Source: Sclerurus mexicanus
Lineage: Eukaryota > Chordata > Aves > Passeriformes > Furnariidae
Direction: 5' to 3'
Assembly (NCBI GenBank): GCA_013396755.1
Contig: VWZF01001851.1
Span: forward strand, 62,001 to 126,000
Length of the DNA stretch: 64,000 nt
Below the pieces are notes generated by a model. That model saw only the letters and a list, made by a program, of their open reading frames with translations, did not search any database and was not told the DNA's origin. Positions 35,651 to 49,045 of the stretch are shown in pieces (positions within the stretch are counted from its first letter, which is position 1; each line of letters begins with the position of its first letter). Both the position numbers and the translations under genes were made by a program.

Positions 35651-38600
35651 AATAAGTCCAATAATACTGACACAGGTTAAAAAAAAAAATGTGAGCTTTA
35701 TCCTAAAATCATTATATCTGCACTGAAATTTCAGAAACTTTTCAGATAAGATTGATAACCAAAAATAATTTAGACTATGCCTTATTTTTCAGCTGTATGC
35801 ATTCAGTAAAGTAAGTCTTATGTACCTTTTTTCATGTGTGTGTAAAATGCATATTTTAAAATGTAAACAACAAAAAAAAAGAAAAAAAAAGAAGAAAGAA
35901 ATAAAAGGAGAAAATATTTTCCATATCTATATTACATGGTGTAACTCACGGACTCCCAGCATTTTGTATCACAGCTTTCTCCCCTAAACATATTCTGAGA
36001 TAAAATATAGGACATAAATCAGGTTGACTTCCAGGTCTACTTTACCTGTTTGGAAGAACTGTAGAGAAAAGGCTAGGAATTGAAGGGCAGATCTGATAAC
36101 TCTTTTGGGAAAGCTCCCTGGAGAGGTGGGGGAAAAGGAAGAGTGTTTAAATCAAAGGGATTTTTCTGTCTGAAATAAAGTAAATGTGAGCACACAGATT
36201 ATTTTTATGAATTAAAACAGTCAGAATAGCAATGGCAAGCAGATCTGATTTGATCAAAATATCACTGAATTCAAACTTTTTTGGCCCTTACATCAAATGA
36301 ACCACAAAGACCAAGCAGTACCTTTTCCCTAATTACAGTTACAGCATGACTTGAACACAGGTTTTTGTAGGACAGTGTCAGTTACAACTTTCCACACTCA
36401 AAAAAAGGTGCTCTCAAAAAAAATAATGCAAGTCCGTATCAGGGAATTGTGCAGATCACAACCTGGTTGTCAGCCTAGACATGATCTATAGATATATCCA
36501 GTTCTTCTCATGGGAAAGTATTTTATGTCATGTCAGATTTTATCTGGATACAAGGATAAAAGTACAATGCAAGAAGCACTGTGCTTTCATTTCTTTCATG
36601 GAGCTAGGTAAAAGACTAATTCACCAATAACAAAACTTCCCAGCTATCTTAGACCCTTTAAGATCATTCATTGCTAGCCCAACAACCTCATTCTTGTTTT
36701 GTACTACATTCTTGATGGACTTTGTGTCAGAGGAGTGTCTCTCCAAGTCCTTGAATACTGCAATAAGCACGAACTGTGAATGTTTCATTTTAACAATGAA
36801 TACTGTAAAATCTGGGATAGCGGAAATAGAGGAAGGAAGAAAAAAAGAATCATCAGAACAATAAGCTGATGAAGACATGATAAAATAGATAAAAATAGGC
36901 AAATTCTCATATTAAACTTCTTTGGCAAAATCAGTAGCAGAATAATCAGGTCATCACAGGAACACAGTTATGAAGCCTTTGTACAACACTCACCCAGCTG
37001 AAATTCAAGGGACATCTCATGATGGGTTCAGCTCCACAACATGGAATTTGCTTGCATTGTGAAAGTCACATCTGCAACAAACACATCTCCTCCTTTCCTC
37101 ACTGATACTGACAGTGTCCAAAGCCACAGTCACTTCACTGTAGACTGTGACTGAGGGATATATAAAGCCTCATAGGTTTCAGAGCTTTTGCATATCTTTT
37201 TTTTTTTAAACTATATTGCCTTAATTCTAATATTATCCCTTTCTTATATATGTTCCCTTTCAAATGCCTCTGACCAATCCTTTTCCTCCAACAGCAGAGA
37301 CAGAAACTGTGAGGACTAGGACCAAAGACATCTATTTCTCACTGTTGACTGATATAGAGGATTGTAAGTGTGGACTTGAGATACAGGTGGTAATAGGCAT
37401 GAAGATTATGAGACAAAATCACACAAGAATACGAGGCAAAAATATCCTGCTTTCTGCTGAGCAAACAGTCTCCTGGTTAAAACAACTTTTTCCATAGTAC
37501 CACTACAGTTTCCCATATAAAACACATCCTTCACTGACTCAGTTTTCCCAGATGTCACATTAAGAATTTCAGTTTGCATGTGAAACGTGGCTAGCAAATA
37601 CACTTGTGGAAAAAATCCCTGGAGCACTGGTTATTAGGTCATTGTTGAGCTTAATTCTCACTTGTTCTTTCTCCTTTTCAAAATTTCACTTTAAAAGTTT
37701 CTATCAGCTGTCAAGATTTTTTTTTTCAGTATAATCATTTAATTTATTTAATGTTTGTAGTTGTTAAGACTTTTAGTGGAATAATTTTAAAATATGCTTT
37801 CAGGGTCAATTTGTTTCTATTAAGCTTTTAAAATAGATTAAATCCAGGATATCTGCTTTCCAAATATAAAAGCAGATCTTGGCCTGTGAAGCCAAAAACA
37901 ATTTAAAACATATGAAATGCAGTAGAATTAATCTGTCCAGAACCAAAAGAAAGACTGTATTTATAGAAGCTGATTTATTTGTTTGACATACAGTATGTGC
38001 TTTGGTTTATAATTTTTAAGGTGTGTGAAAAGGGTCACATTACATATTACAAAAGTAGCAAGGCAATGATTTACAAGACTTCACATTGTGCCTATTGACC
38101 TTCTCAATAAGAAAGGTTGGTGGCTGTAACAGCACTGAAAAATTAAACCCATGGGAGTCAATTTAATGTAGTATAAACTCTTTAACAACCAACAAAATAG
38201 CCATATCAGCTGTTTTATCTGCAGGTTATGTTTCAGTTGTAAAATGCAGTTTTTAATAAAAAGTGCGCAAGCTTTCTTTATTCTACAAAGCTTGTGTTTC
38301 CTCCTCTGTGAAAGCAGCTGCTCCCTACCTTTCTTGTGGCAAAAATTGAAGTATTGTGTTATAACTGGTCCCCTCAGTGGGAGAAGAAAGAAAATTAAGA
38401 AAGAAACTGCTTAACAGCAGTGCAAGTCATTTTGTCTGGTTTCCTTCTAAAAATTAATCTCTGAGCTCTGAAGAAAAGATGTACATCTATCTGTCCTTTG
38501 TTGTGGACAAATACATTAGTCTGTCCACAAGGAAAACAATATTAGTCCATGTACAGCTTGAAATAATCAATACCTAGACTTAGCAATTGGGTAATGTTTC

Positions 38601-41600
38601 ATGTTAACAGACTCACTGCGAAAATGAGAGGTTAAGGGCAAGAAATCTCTTTTAATTATCAGAGCTGTGTATTATGGACATTCCAGAAATAATGGTATTT
38701 GAACACGTCTAAGGCATTGTCAGGTAAATGAAAGACAAAAACCATTCAAACTGTGATGTTCCTTATGATTTACCTCATTTTTTACAAGATTATCTGGCTG
38801 CCTCAGTAACTTATACAGATGGAAGCTGGCAAGAAAGTTTCTTTTCTTATCTCTGGTTTGTCATCCCTAGGATGTTCACCTCATCCACTTTTTTTAAAGA
38901 ATAAGACAAAAATCAGCAAAATGATGCAGCTAACTATCAGGTATTCTGATTCTGGCATATACCTTAGGAGAGGTCTTTTAGAGAGAAAGTCAAAGGCAGA
39001 CACACAACATTGGAAATATAGCTAGCACCTTTTGGCTGTTGGAAGGATGCTGTGGTGTACTTTGGTTTTATTAACAAAAGAGGGCCTTTCTTATACTGCT
39101 GCTATAATGATTGGTGAAATGTGGAAGCTCACTAAAGGTTCATGCATTACACTAGAATTTATTTTACTGATTGAGATGGCAAATGATAAGACAGATAAGG
39201 GCAAGAAGATTGGTGTTTGTGCAGAAGCATATGAAAGACACAAGTAAAGTGATCAGCATAATACACTCTGGTGGGAGTTCTCTTTCAATTTAACTCATCT
39301 ATGTGGGAAGTTCATTATGGTATTTCCTTCATAACTTACATCTCTTCCAGAGTAGCAGAATAAAACAATTGATGATGCAGCAGTAGACACCTTTTTAATA
39401 TCTTCCTGTGAAAGATCGGTAAACATTCTGTCTCTAATTATCATTTCAGTTATATATTGCATATGAAAAGAATGGGTTTCTTCAGCATATGTTTTAAGTT
39501 ATAGTTTGGTGTGCTATGTACTGTAGCAATCTCCACACATACATTTTAAATCCTACTCAATCTCTTGATTATAATGCCCTGGAGAGACAAAATGGGTTAA
39601 TATTTCAGCACTGTGCCTATTAATGGTTAACAATTTCACTGGAACATGATATTCCCATACTGATAGTCGATGAGCTGAAGTAGCAGGGTTGATTGTATTA
39701 GCTTGTCAAAAGAGATAAAGGCACAGTTACTGAAGCATTAATAATGGTTAGAATTAAGGAAGTACCATAAAATAATAGATGTCTCTTTGTGCATTTTCTG
39801 ATTCTAAGATATTTGTTGTATCTGAGAAAATCCCTTAAAAGACAGGCAAAAACATCTGTTACAGCTAGTCAGTATTAGCAGCAGGAGAGCAGGCTGTACA
39901 ATTGCTGGGACACACAGAAAGAAGATCTAGATGAAAAAAACTTCCAGTTGCTAAGGATATTTTTCTAAAAGATACATTTGTTTGTCCTCCAGGTGAAGCA
40001 AAACTACTTTAAAATGCTACTAAGGTGGTGGTTTCAGCACCAGTTTTGAAGAAGTGCACATGCCCATCTCATGGAAAAGATGAGAGGAAGTAGATTCTCA
40101 AGTTCTTTACCACACTGTTAAATAGTATTTTAAGACATGGTTATCAAAGAAGCATTTTCCTTCCCCCTTCTCCCTTGTTAGCTCAGAATTTTCAAAAGAG
40201 TGTTCAAGGAGTATATGAACGTTTGCAAAACAGAATCAACCAGTACATCAGTAACATTGTCCGGAGTCCAGTGGGCAATGAAAGAGGTTTTGTTTCTCAT
40301 TTGTTTTGAAAGGGCTGTCCAAATGTGTCCAGAGGTAGGTCTATAACCTTTTGTACCTGAGATCCCTAGGTTGCAAGCACTTAAATATAATTCCCCAAAA
40401 CCTATCAGAAAGGCATCCGAAGCATTCAGCCTGAACTGCTTAGGTCAAAGATTAAAGAGAGAAAACAGGGCAAAAGCAACTCCAGAAGAGTTGTATTAAG
40501 GGTCCTTGTATTGCTGACCATATGGCTTGTGGAGATAGAGTGTTTCTAATCATTTGCTCTCCTGTCATCACAGGAAGCTCATGCTGGACCTTATGAAGTT
40601 TCACAAACCACTGCAGACTAATAATCTTGTGGAAGGTCACGTAAAGCAAGTTCAATAATAAAGCAACTGGGACAGTATCCTGACATTTGTGATAATAAAT
40701 ATTATCAACAACATCAGATAGAGTTCAAAGAAACACCTGAAATTCACATGTCAAAACTGCTAGTGAGAAGTATTGGAAAACCTTTTAGACTGACATTTTT
40801 CTGGGAGAGATGATCAGCTCCAGGAATCCTTGTGCCTCAGGTATAATTCAATATTGTCTCTATCCTTCTTCTCCTTGATAACAGAAATTAGAGCTGGAGG
40901 AGAATCCCAGGTCGCCAGGCTGCTATACATTTTCAAGCCTTCCCCAGTGCACATTTAACAAGAGAAAGTCCATGCAACGACACTTGTACCATTTCTTTCT
41001 GGAGACAATTTCATATCTCTAAGGGAGGGAAAAAACTCTCCTGCACGATTCTTCAATGGCCCCTAACAGCAGTGTCTGGTAATGTAAAGTGCTGCCATAC
41101 TGAGACCTGGAAGCAAATTATATCCGCTTTACAATTTCCAGTGGTGTAACTTAAATGCACACAATGTGGAGTGACATAGAATCTGGCCCCTAGGATTTCA
41201 CTTAAGAAAAGTGCTGTAGCAGTTGAATGTCTCCACTTTTTGCTTTCTCTTTTCACTTCTTTTTTAGATGCTGTCAATCTGAAATCTAAAGCCCTCGCAG
41301 GAGCTGTAGTCATATACCACATCAAGCATTGTGCGGAGGGAGAAAAGTCTCAAGCCTGTTTTGACTAAGATATTTCCAAGAGCACAGCACTGGTTTCTTC
41401 AACGACTTTGCAAACCAATAAATAAGAAGTAATAAATATACAGGAGTGGAAAATCAAATAGAAAAATCACTTTAGATCTACTAATAACCATTTTCCGACC
41501 TATAGTAGCAAACCTCCTACTAAGGCCAAGATAAAGAATTAAAAAAATAGGAAAATCAAAAAATAAAGCTGCTACTCAACATTGTAGCCAATACACTGAG

Positions 41601-43452
41601 TAGAATGAGCTTAATAAATTATATCCTGTTTGTGTTCTTCGGTCATTGTTATAATTTCCATGTCCCTGATTCCATAAACAATTCAGGTTATGGACATAAA
41701 AATCCTATTCAAACTGGCAAACAATTCATGTCTCCTAATTTTGACACATACCTCTTATGATGTTTGACATAAGCTGAACCAAATATCAGATATGGGAAGA
41801 CAATCAAAAGCAATTGACTCTCCATCGCTAGTTTCCATAGGTTTCACATTTGTCATTGAGCTGCAACGGATGACTGTATATATCATCTAATCCATAGGTA
41901 GAACAAAAAAGCATTAGCTCAAATCATTGCAAAGGTCAGAGTTGCAATTTTGTATAAGTAGCATTGAGATGAGGCTCAGTGAAATAAAATATTTATTTTT
42001 TTATACAAACCACCTTCATAATTTCAGCTCACACATTTTATTTCTCACTTGTAACAGACAAGGAGCATTCATGCTATTAGGTAGCACAGCTTATCTGCCA
42101 GCTGGTAACTCCTTAAGTCTCAGTAATTTGGTTGCTAGCTGTTATATCCATAGTCTGGAAAAAGCAGAAGGCAGACTTCCAATAGACTGAATGCTGTGAA
42201 ACCTTTCCAAAAAGAGACCATAGAGTATTTCTTACTCTTCTTTAATCTGACACATCTTTCCAGTGCAGCGCTCTCACATAAGGGACTGAATCACACACTG
42301 AGTAAAAGGGGTCAGCCAGTACCTGCATGGCTTGCTCTCAAATAGCCTTATGCCATGAACACTAAAGCATATCTGGTTTGTTTGTTTATACATCAGTGAA
42401 AGTATACTAGGTGAGTAATCAGAGCCAAATAAAACCTGCTGTTTTTACAAATTGGGATTATTCACTGAACCTTTCTCATTTCACCTCTAAACACTGATGC
42501 AGGAATCGGGATAGCTTTAGTAATGATTACCATGCCACAATGTAAGCTGTCAAATCTGTTATAATCAGGGGTTAAAATAATACATAGTCTGTGTTGAATA
42601 ATTGCTATAAATGCCTTGAGGTGTAAAAATGTTGTTTGAGATGTTGTCAATATTGTGGCATGATTTAACTGCAATTTGGTATGTTTCTTCTGTTTGGGTT
42701 TTTTTTCCACATAGCCTGGCCCTGTGTGTCTTTTCAGGTCCGCTCTTCAGTTTATGTAAGCCACAAAAGCAACAGTACCTCCATGTACACTGTACAAACA
42801 TCTGGGTCAATCTGATATCAAAGCTCTACTAAAGGAGGCAGCATGCAATAAATATAAAAGGAGTATATTACTATGATAAATACAAGTGGTCTACATTAAT
42901 GTAAGCAAGCTTGACTGATGGTGAGTGTATTTCCAAGACACAAGGTCAAGCTTGGTGCATCAGTGAGGCTGAGGAGCTGAACAAGATGCATTGCTGCAAG
43001 CAACTTAAAGATCCCCAAACAGGCTGTAATAAAGTCATCCTGACAGTAGACTTTCTGTTCCTATTTTCAGATCTTTGCTGTCACTGTCAAAGGAAGTGCT
43101 ATTTCTTTCCTGTTCTTTTTTTCCACAGGCACCTAGAATTGGTAGTCTTTGTTTGGTTTCATCATTGAGGTCTGCTCTCCTATTTTGTTCTTTCATCTCT
43201 GCAACACTTACTGTCAAACTAGTGTTCTTTAAAAATATGTGAGTTTCTTTATGTATAGTATACCAATATTCTAAGTTACTATTTAGAAGACACGTCCCTT
43301 GGAAAAATACAGCAGGAGTAATTCGTAAAGGAACCTTTATTTTGAAAGATTTTTATGTAGTTTGTATGCAACTGTGGGCTGGGTTCTGACAAGGACTAAC
43401 TCCATATAGCATTGCTCTGTTCAGACAGGGAGCAGCTCGTCCATGAACTTAC
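35651..43452. other. non-coding segment, no gene recognised
   Basis: AT-rich with an A-run just after the CR1 copy (35679-35688), an A/G-rich tract at 35868-35910 and an 11-base T run at 37197-37207. The 37.7-38.3 kb part is AT-rich and free of simple repeats beyond a few short T runs. Frames reach 93 codons (minus, 36621-36902) with no domain. No RNA gene is recognised. Confidence 0.65.
35868..35910 (+). repeat. A/G-rich tract
   Basis: Two runs of nine A separated by G, then GAAGAAAGAAATAAAAGGAG. Simple purine-rich tract. Confidence 0.85.
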
Positions 43453-43505
43453 CTGCTAGGCAGATTTTCAATGAGGGTCCCTGGAGTGCTGCGAAAACAG
43501 AGCCA
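43453..43505 (-). other. candidate exon on the minus strand
   Basis: Minus-strand acceptor GTCTGCATTTTGCACAG, 53 bases, then a strong donor CTAGCAG|GTAAGTTC. Two of three frames are open through the segment (for example GSVFAALQGPSLKICLAG). On the plus strand a different strong donor (CACTAAG|GTGAGTAT) sits at 43571, so the spot carries splice-like signals on both strands. No protein family is recognised and no partner exon is identified. Confidence 0.13.
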
Positions 43506-43641
43506 CTGTGCAAAATGCAGACATAGTTTGTGCTCAAACTCAGGATCTTGCTGCAGGACTCAGCACTAAGGTGAGTATCCAAATTGCCCTCTGGGGCATT
43601 ACAGTGCAGAGAAGCAGTGAGAAAACCTGGACGAAGACTAT

Positions 43642-43671
43642 CCAAAAAACCCCAACCAAACAAAAAACCCA
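43642..43671 (+). repeat. C/A-rich simple tract
   Basis: CCAAAAAACCCCAACC followed by AAACAAAAAACCC. It is the same composition class as the tracts at 5.5 kb and (on the other strand) 27.5 kb. Confidence 0.75.
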
Positions 43672-44331
43672 ATGACAATAGGGACAGTCAAAAGAGTATG
43701 GATAAAGTGCTACAGAAAGGAGTGGGAGGCACAGCTTGTGCCTTTTCTGATTTCTTTTCCTATCATTTAATAGGAGAAGGAGGAAAGTGTGATGAAATGG
43801 TAAACACACACAAGTCTTCTGTATTTGGAGTGCAAATGACTAGTGACATAGGATGTTCCATTAAATGATGTCCATGAAAAGCAAGCACATAGTGAATCTT
43901 TCATCCACACAGGCTTGCAATAGGATTGTTGGAGAACTCATCTCTGGGCTGATATCACTGCTATTTAATGTAGTTTCTGGCAAGCCATTTATCATATTTA
44001 TGACTACATCTAAATTTTTTTACTATGTTCTTTTTTTAAAAGTTCTCCTAGAGAAAGGTTATTCCACAGCTTTATGAAACTATGAACTGGAGAATAATGC
44101 ATGGCCTAAAGCAAATGGGGGCAAATGATGCCCACATTATAGTGGTTATACAGATCTGTCAAAGAACTGCTGATACAGCAAGCACTGTTGACCAACTTTG
44201 CCATGACTTCAGATTCCAAAGTAGGTAACAAAATGCAATTGAAGGTGCATGGCCAAAGCTCCTGTCATGTTATCCTGCATGAGCATTCTCAGCAAATATG
44301 TGTACTTGCATCACTATTTGAAAAAAATAAG

Positions 44332-44346
44332 CTTCTTCTTCTTCTC
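44332..44346 (+). repeat. (CTT)5 microsatellite
   Basis: Five perfect CTT units, too short to be strongly polymorphic. Confidence 0.85.
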
Positions 44347-47300
44347 TGCACTGCAACTTCCTGGCTTTTCAACAACAAAATAGGAGCACTGCCTAACCCT
44401 TCTGAATAATCACTTTCTCTGAGACTACACTTTAAAAAAATATGCAGACCTTATTAAGAATGTAGCTGGCTTTTGGACTACTAAGTGTCTTTCAGTATTT
44501 TGGATTGCTGAAAAAAATAAAACACTGAATAGAAGCTACTGGACCACACATCATGTGAAAGAAAGAAAAACATCTTTTTGTTGAGAGATTTCACAGGAGT
44601 TTCATACCATGCAAATCCTTCTGCTTCAGCTAAATCCCTGAAGCATGTAATCCTGATATAGTTAAACCGTTCTTGGATCATTTACTTCCCAAGAGGCTTA
44701 CTTTGCTGCATGCTTGGTGTGCAATTAGTTATAGAGGAAGCCCTGTCCCTTTGCAAAGTAGAAAACAACTTGTAGTATCTCAGCTGACACTTGATCTGTT
44801 GTTTGGTGGGTTTTTTTCAAAAGTAAAATTCATTGAAATATTACAGAGATTCTCTGAGGAGGTATGGAACATAACAAGAAATTAAGATTGCTTCTATTAG
44901 ATCAAATTGAGTGTTCACATTCCTTTGTATCCAGGATAGGCAGGAATATAATAGTAAGGGAAGAGTCCAGTGATGTTTCCTTGTGTTCTTAAATTTCCTG
45001 AATGACAACTCTATGGTTAATTAACAGTCTTTCTTTTATTAGTGTTTTCAATTGCTTTTACAACCCATTGATATTTTGGCATCTGCTACATTTTGTGGCA
45101 ATTAATTTTAGCAAAGAAATTAGCATCTTCGGTTCTCTTTAATGACTGCAAACTTAGAGAAAATGCAAACTTTTCTGGATTGAATCCTTAGGATTCCTGT
45201 GATTTTTCTTCTTCAAAATTCTGATATTGATACTCACTCATCTGTCTCACTGGCGTGAATCATTCTGCAGCTATTTTACTAACATTTGTTAGTGAGACCT
45301 GTTGATTCAATAGCATGTGTTAAGCTGAAGATATTTAGGCAAGGTGTTACTTATTTCTTGATTTTCTTTTTAATTAGATCTTGTTCATGACAGTTAAAGT
45401 TGCACAAACTTCCAGTATATGTAGCATCATGCAAAACACTTCATGCTGACCAGTTTCCAAATTTCAAGTTCTACATTTTAGTGGCAAGGGAGAAGTCATG
45501 AAAGACGATTTCTCTGAGCTATTATAGGCTACATTTTGTTATTAGAAGTTAAGATTATTGAAACACTGTGCTACCACCTACACATTTCTGAGTTTCTGAT
45601 ATCTTGTTCAACATACTTTTAATATTAGAGACATGCTAGAGCATTGTATTCATTATATATCTCATCTGAATTTTATAGATGCACATGTTTCATATAGTTT
45701 AGTCAAAGTTCTTACTGCAATAAAAGTACAATGATGAAAAATTTTCTGGATGATGGACTGACAAGTAATGAAAGTAAATAAAGGGTCACAAGAACACACT
45801 GAGAAAGAGAAAATTATCATTCATTTCTCCGCAAGAAACTGCTGATAACAGGATTAAAACATGAAGGCTAATTTCTGCTTCTTCATCTCTCCCCGTAAGA
45901 ATGCACACTCTGAAGACTAGGTCAGATTTTGCTAACTGCAGAACTTTTTTGATTTTAGCAGAAGATTCAAACCAGGTAATTTCTTTCTCATTCCCATAGC
46001 AACATTTCCTGATTTGGGCCACATGGGGATGTAGTGGAGTCAGGATTAAGTACTGAGAAGCATCTTTTGGCCACAGAGCTACCTAGGGTCAACCAGTAAG
46101 ATAATGCTGAAAGCAATGCAGGGCAAAATTTGACTTGTGCTAGGTAGCATTTTAGGCAAAAAAAAGAGTTTAAATGGTGAATATGGACAGGCAACACATA
46201 CATACATGTGTGAGCAAATGACCAAAGCTGCTGAACTTCTGAACTCTACAGCAGAAACCTGTTATTTTCTAGCTCAGACTCATAAAGGTTAGTCATACAT
46301 TTTTATAACACCAGCACTAGAAAGACATGGCATGTCTTGAACACCCCTATTGATAAAGTGACGCGAGACAGCATCCCTGGTTAGGGCGTTGATTATATGT
46401 GTATTCCTGTACAAGGGCTGTCTAGGCTCTGGAAAAAGGAAGCAACTCCAGGATGGGGATGAAGACTTTGGCTGGATGAAAGACCATGGAAGGGCATGAA
46501 GACCCAGGAAATCAGGGAGATGGCTGAGTATCAGGAACACACAGAGACCTGGATAGGTGATGCCTATGAGCAGCTGCACAACAGAAATTGACATGACTTT
46601 CTGCCCAACCTTCCAGGCCAGCGGAGTTCACCCTGTACAAAAGGGAGGTTGAGACCAAGTGATAATAATGCTGGGTGGAGCCAGTGAGGGTGAACCAGTC
46701 AGGTAGGGCAAAAGCTTGAAACTTGCTGGTTCTTCGATAAACCCTACTATTCAGATCCATCATCAATTGCTGTTTATTATGTGTTGCCTGTGATAGGTCA
46801 GCAGAACACACATAGAGAGCCCAAGGCTGGTAATCAGCCATCAGTTTGGTAGCCCAACATACTTTCAAATTAGTTCAGGTAGAATAGGCTGCCTCTTATA
46901 TTTTGTCTCTCTCTGAGCTTCAAACATCACATATGGGTGAAGATCACATTTCTTTAAACCACCCAGCATAGTCTTCTGCAGGTAGTTGTCATGGACAGAA
47001 GTCTGGTCTTTCTTTTCCAGCAGAGATGGAATAAAAATGCAACAGCTGATGGCATCTTCCTTTTCCTGTGGGCACCTGCTATTCAGCCCAACATGGGCTA
47101 TGTGAAACTGGATTAAATTCCTTCCTTCAAAATGTGAGAGCAAGGGAGAAAGATAAAAACCCCAAGATGACTCAGGACATGTTATGTACCAGTCAGTCCC
47201 GGGCTCCAGTCCTTGATCTGTACTGCTCATTCATTTTTCTAGTGTCTGGTCATATCTTATATTTCTCACCACTCAGCTAAGGAAAAAACATCCCCACAGT

Positions 47301-48996
47301 GTAGCTATCTTGACTTTCTGGGATTTTTGCAGTCTTCACCAAATGATGGGACAGTTTAATCAACAGAGTGTGAATGTATCTTTTCATAACCTACATTGGT
47401 TTGTTGGTAAGAATTCAGGTAGTAACTAAGAAACTACATGAGATATGAGAGCAGTCAGCTTTCCTAGCTGAAAGACAGCACAGCTGCATCTCTCATCTTG
47501 TTTGCTGGGATGAATCTTAGTCATAGTTTAAAGAGCAGCACTACACCCTCCCATGTCAGAAGTCCTTCAAAAAGAAAAAGTTGCTGCCCTTTCACTGTTT
47601 TTTTGTCTTACCTGGGAAAGGGAGCAGAGGGCACACAGTAAGCATTTTTACAATTTGTTTAATGATTTCAGGAAATAGTATGGAGGATGATATATTCTGA
47701 GTACTCCTTTAGGATAGACATGTGAGAAAACCATGGCAATTGTAAATTAAAAAAATTACTCCCAGTTATTGAGGTACCTCTGACTGATTTTAAATCTGCC
47801 TTTCTTATTTCTTCATAACTTCTTATTTGCTGTTTTACACCTCAATTTGTTTGAGAGTGGTCAACCCAATCTTTATGTTAGTCAACAATTTATTAGTGGT
47901 GGTATTTTTGTTTCATTCTATGCCAATGAATGACACAAGATTCTGTAAAGCACCTACATTCACAGATGATTATTGGTGCCAATTTTCACTAACCTATTAA
48001 CGTGACTTTAATCCATTTAATGCATAAGTCACTGATGTTGTATGGTAGCATTCATTGTGCCAAGCAGTAATAAGAAAAATGCCTTACAAAAGCTTGCTTC
48101 ACCAGAATAGATGTATCAACCAAACTGATTATTCCCACACATGTAATTAAGATATTACAGATCACATTTGTTGTCATAATTTATTGAACCTCATCTTGGT
48201 TTAATACTATTTTGTCTAGGACTGATTGCCTAGAGACTACTTGTGCTAGAGGCACCTGGATAACCTCGCCACTCTTTTAAGATCAGCTTGCTGGAATTTT
48301 TAGTTATAAGTTACTCAGACCTGCTGATTTGAAACAATTTAAGCCCCATGCAAGGGTTGGATTTTTTTAATAACTTTCTCAGCTCTTAACTGAGTACTTC
48401 ATCATCTTCATGTTAAAGAAGCACTTCTTCTAGTTTCATTTTGAAAACAGAACAGGGGGTTATTTACTGTACACTTCTGCATTTCCTGTCTTATTATTAA
48501 TGGCATTATCATTTCTAGTAACAGGCTTGTATTATTGCTGGGATTTCATTTGTTCCTACTATACTGTTAAAAAGCTTCTCATCTTATGTTGCCCAGAGAC
48601 ATGATATTGTTAGCCTCTCTTATCAATTATCTTCACAAATCATATTGATTATTATCTGTTTCTTTCTTACATCTTTTGTTACATTCTGTTGAATTTCTCC
48701 CATTTTTGATAGCTTCTTTCAATTCATTTCTACAATAAAATCACCAAGGGACAAAGTTTCTTGTCTTTTGACTGTGGTCTCACAGCTTTCTTGCCATATA
48801 ACCTTCTTGAAGAAGTCTAAATTGAGTTTTAGAATTTATTTCTTTTTCCTAATTGGTTGTTTTTTTGACTCCTTCAGAACTACCTGATGTGTATGTTCCA
48901 TATTGGATCTGCCCTACCATTTGGCTACAATAAATGTAATCATCACAATTTTGGTCTCTATACAAGCATGTTCTTCCAGACCAGTGATTAACTCAC

Positions 48997-49045
48997 CTTC
49001 ACCTTCCATAATAAAGCTGAAAATAAATTCACTTTGCAATGGCTT
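48997..49045 (-). other. candidate exon on the minus strand (weak)
   Basis: Minus-strand acceptor TATTCTTATTCAG, 49 bases, donor GTGAAG|GTGAGTTA. Two frames are open (one reads KPLQSEFIFSFIMEGE). A second acceptor-like TTTATTTTCAG lies inside. The acceptor tract is short and no partner exon is visible. Confidence 0.1.

Larger units (their letters stand above)
43506..48996. other. non-coding segment, no gene recognised
   Basis: It includes a C/A-rich tract at 43642-43671 and (CTT)5 at 44332-44346. Three consecutive minus-strand frames (121, 118 and 101 codons) cover 46289-47230 in a G+C-richer patch. They show no known domain and sit in different frames, and the middle one lacks an ATG start. 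A long T-rich stretch follows at 48.3-48.9 kb. Confidence 0.6.

Noticed and set aside
36045..36057. 13-base minus-strand microexon-like segment between TTTTCTCTACAG and CAAACAG|GTAAAG
   Set aside because: The acceptor is good, but the segment is too short to support without junction reads.
42393..42406. 14-base microexon-like segment between TATACATCAG and TAG|GTGAGTAA
   Set aside because: Any strong donor will have some AG close upstream; a 14-base exon without transcript evidence cannot be supported.
46512..46868. Possible LTR suggested by TGTTGGGCT and an AATAAACAGC word on the minus strand
   Set aside because: No matching second LTR, no inverted terminal dinucleotide pair at a consistent distance, no primer-binding site and no retroviral domain were seen.
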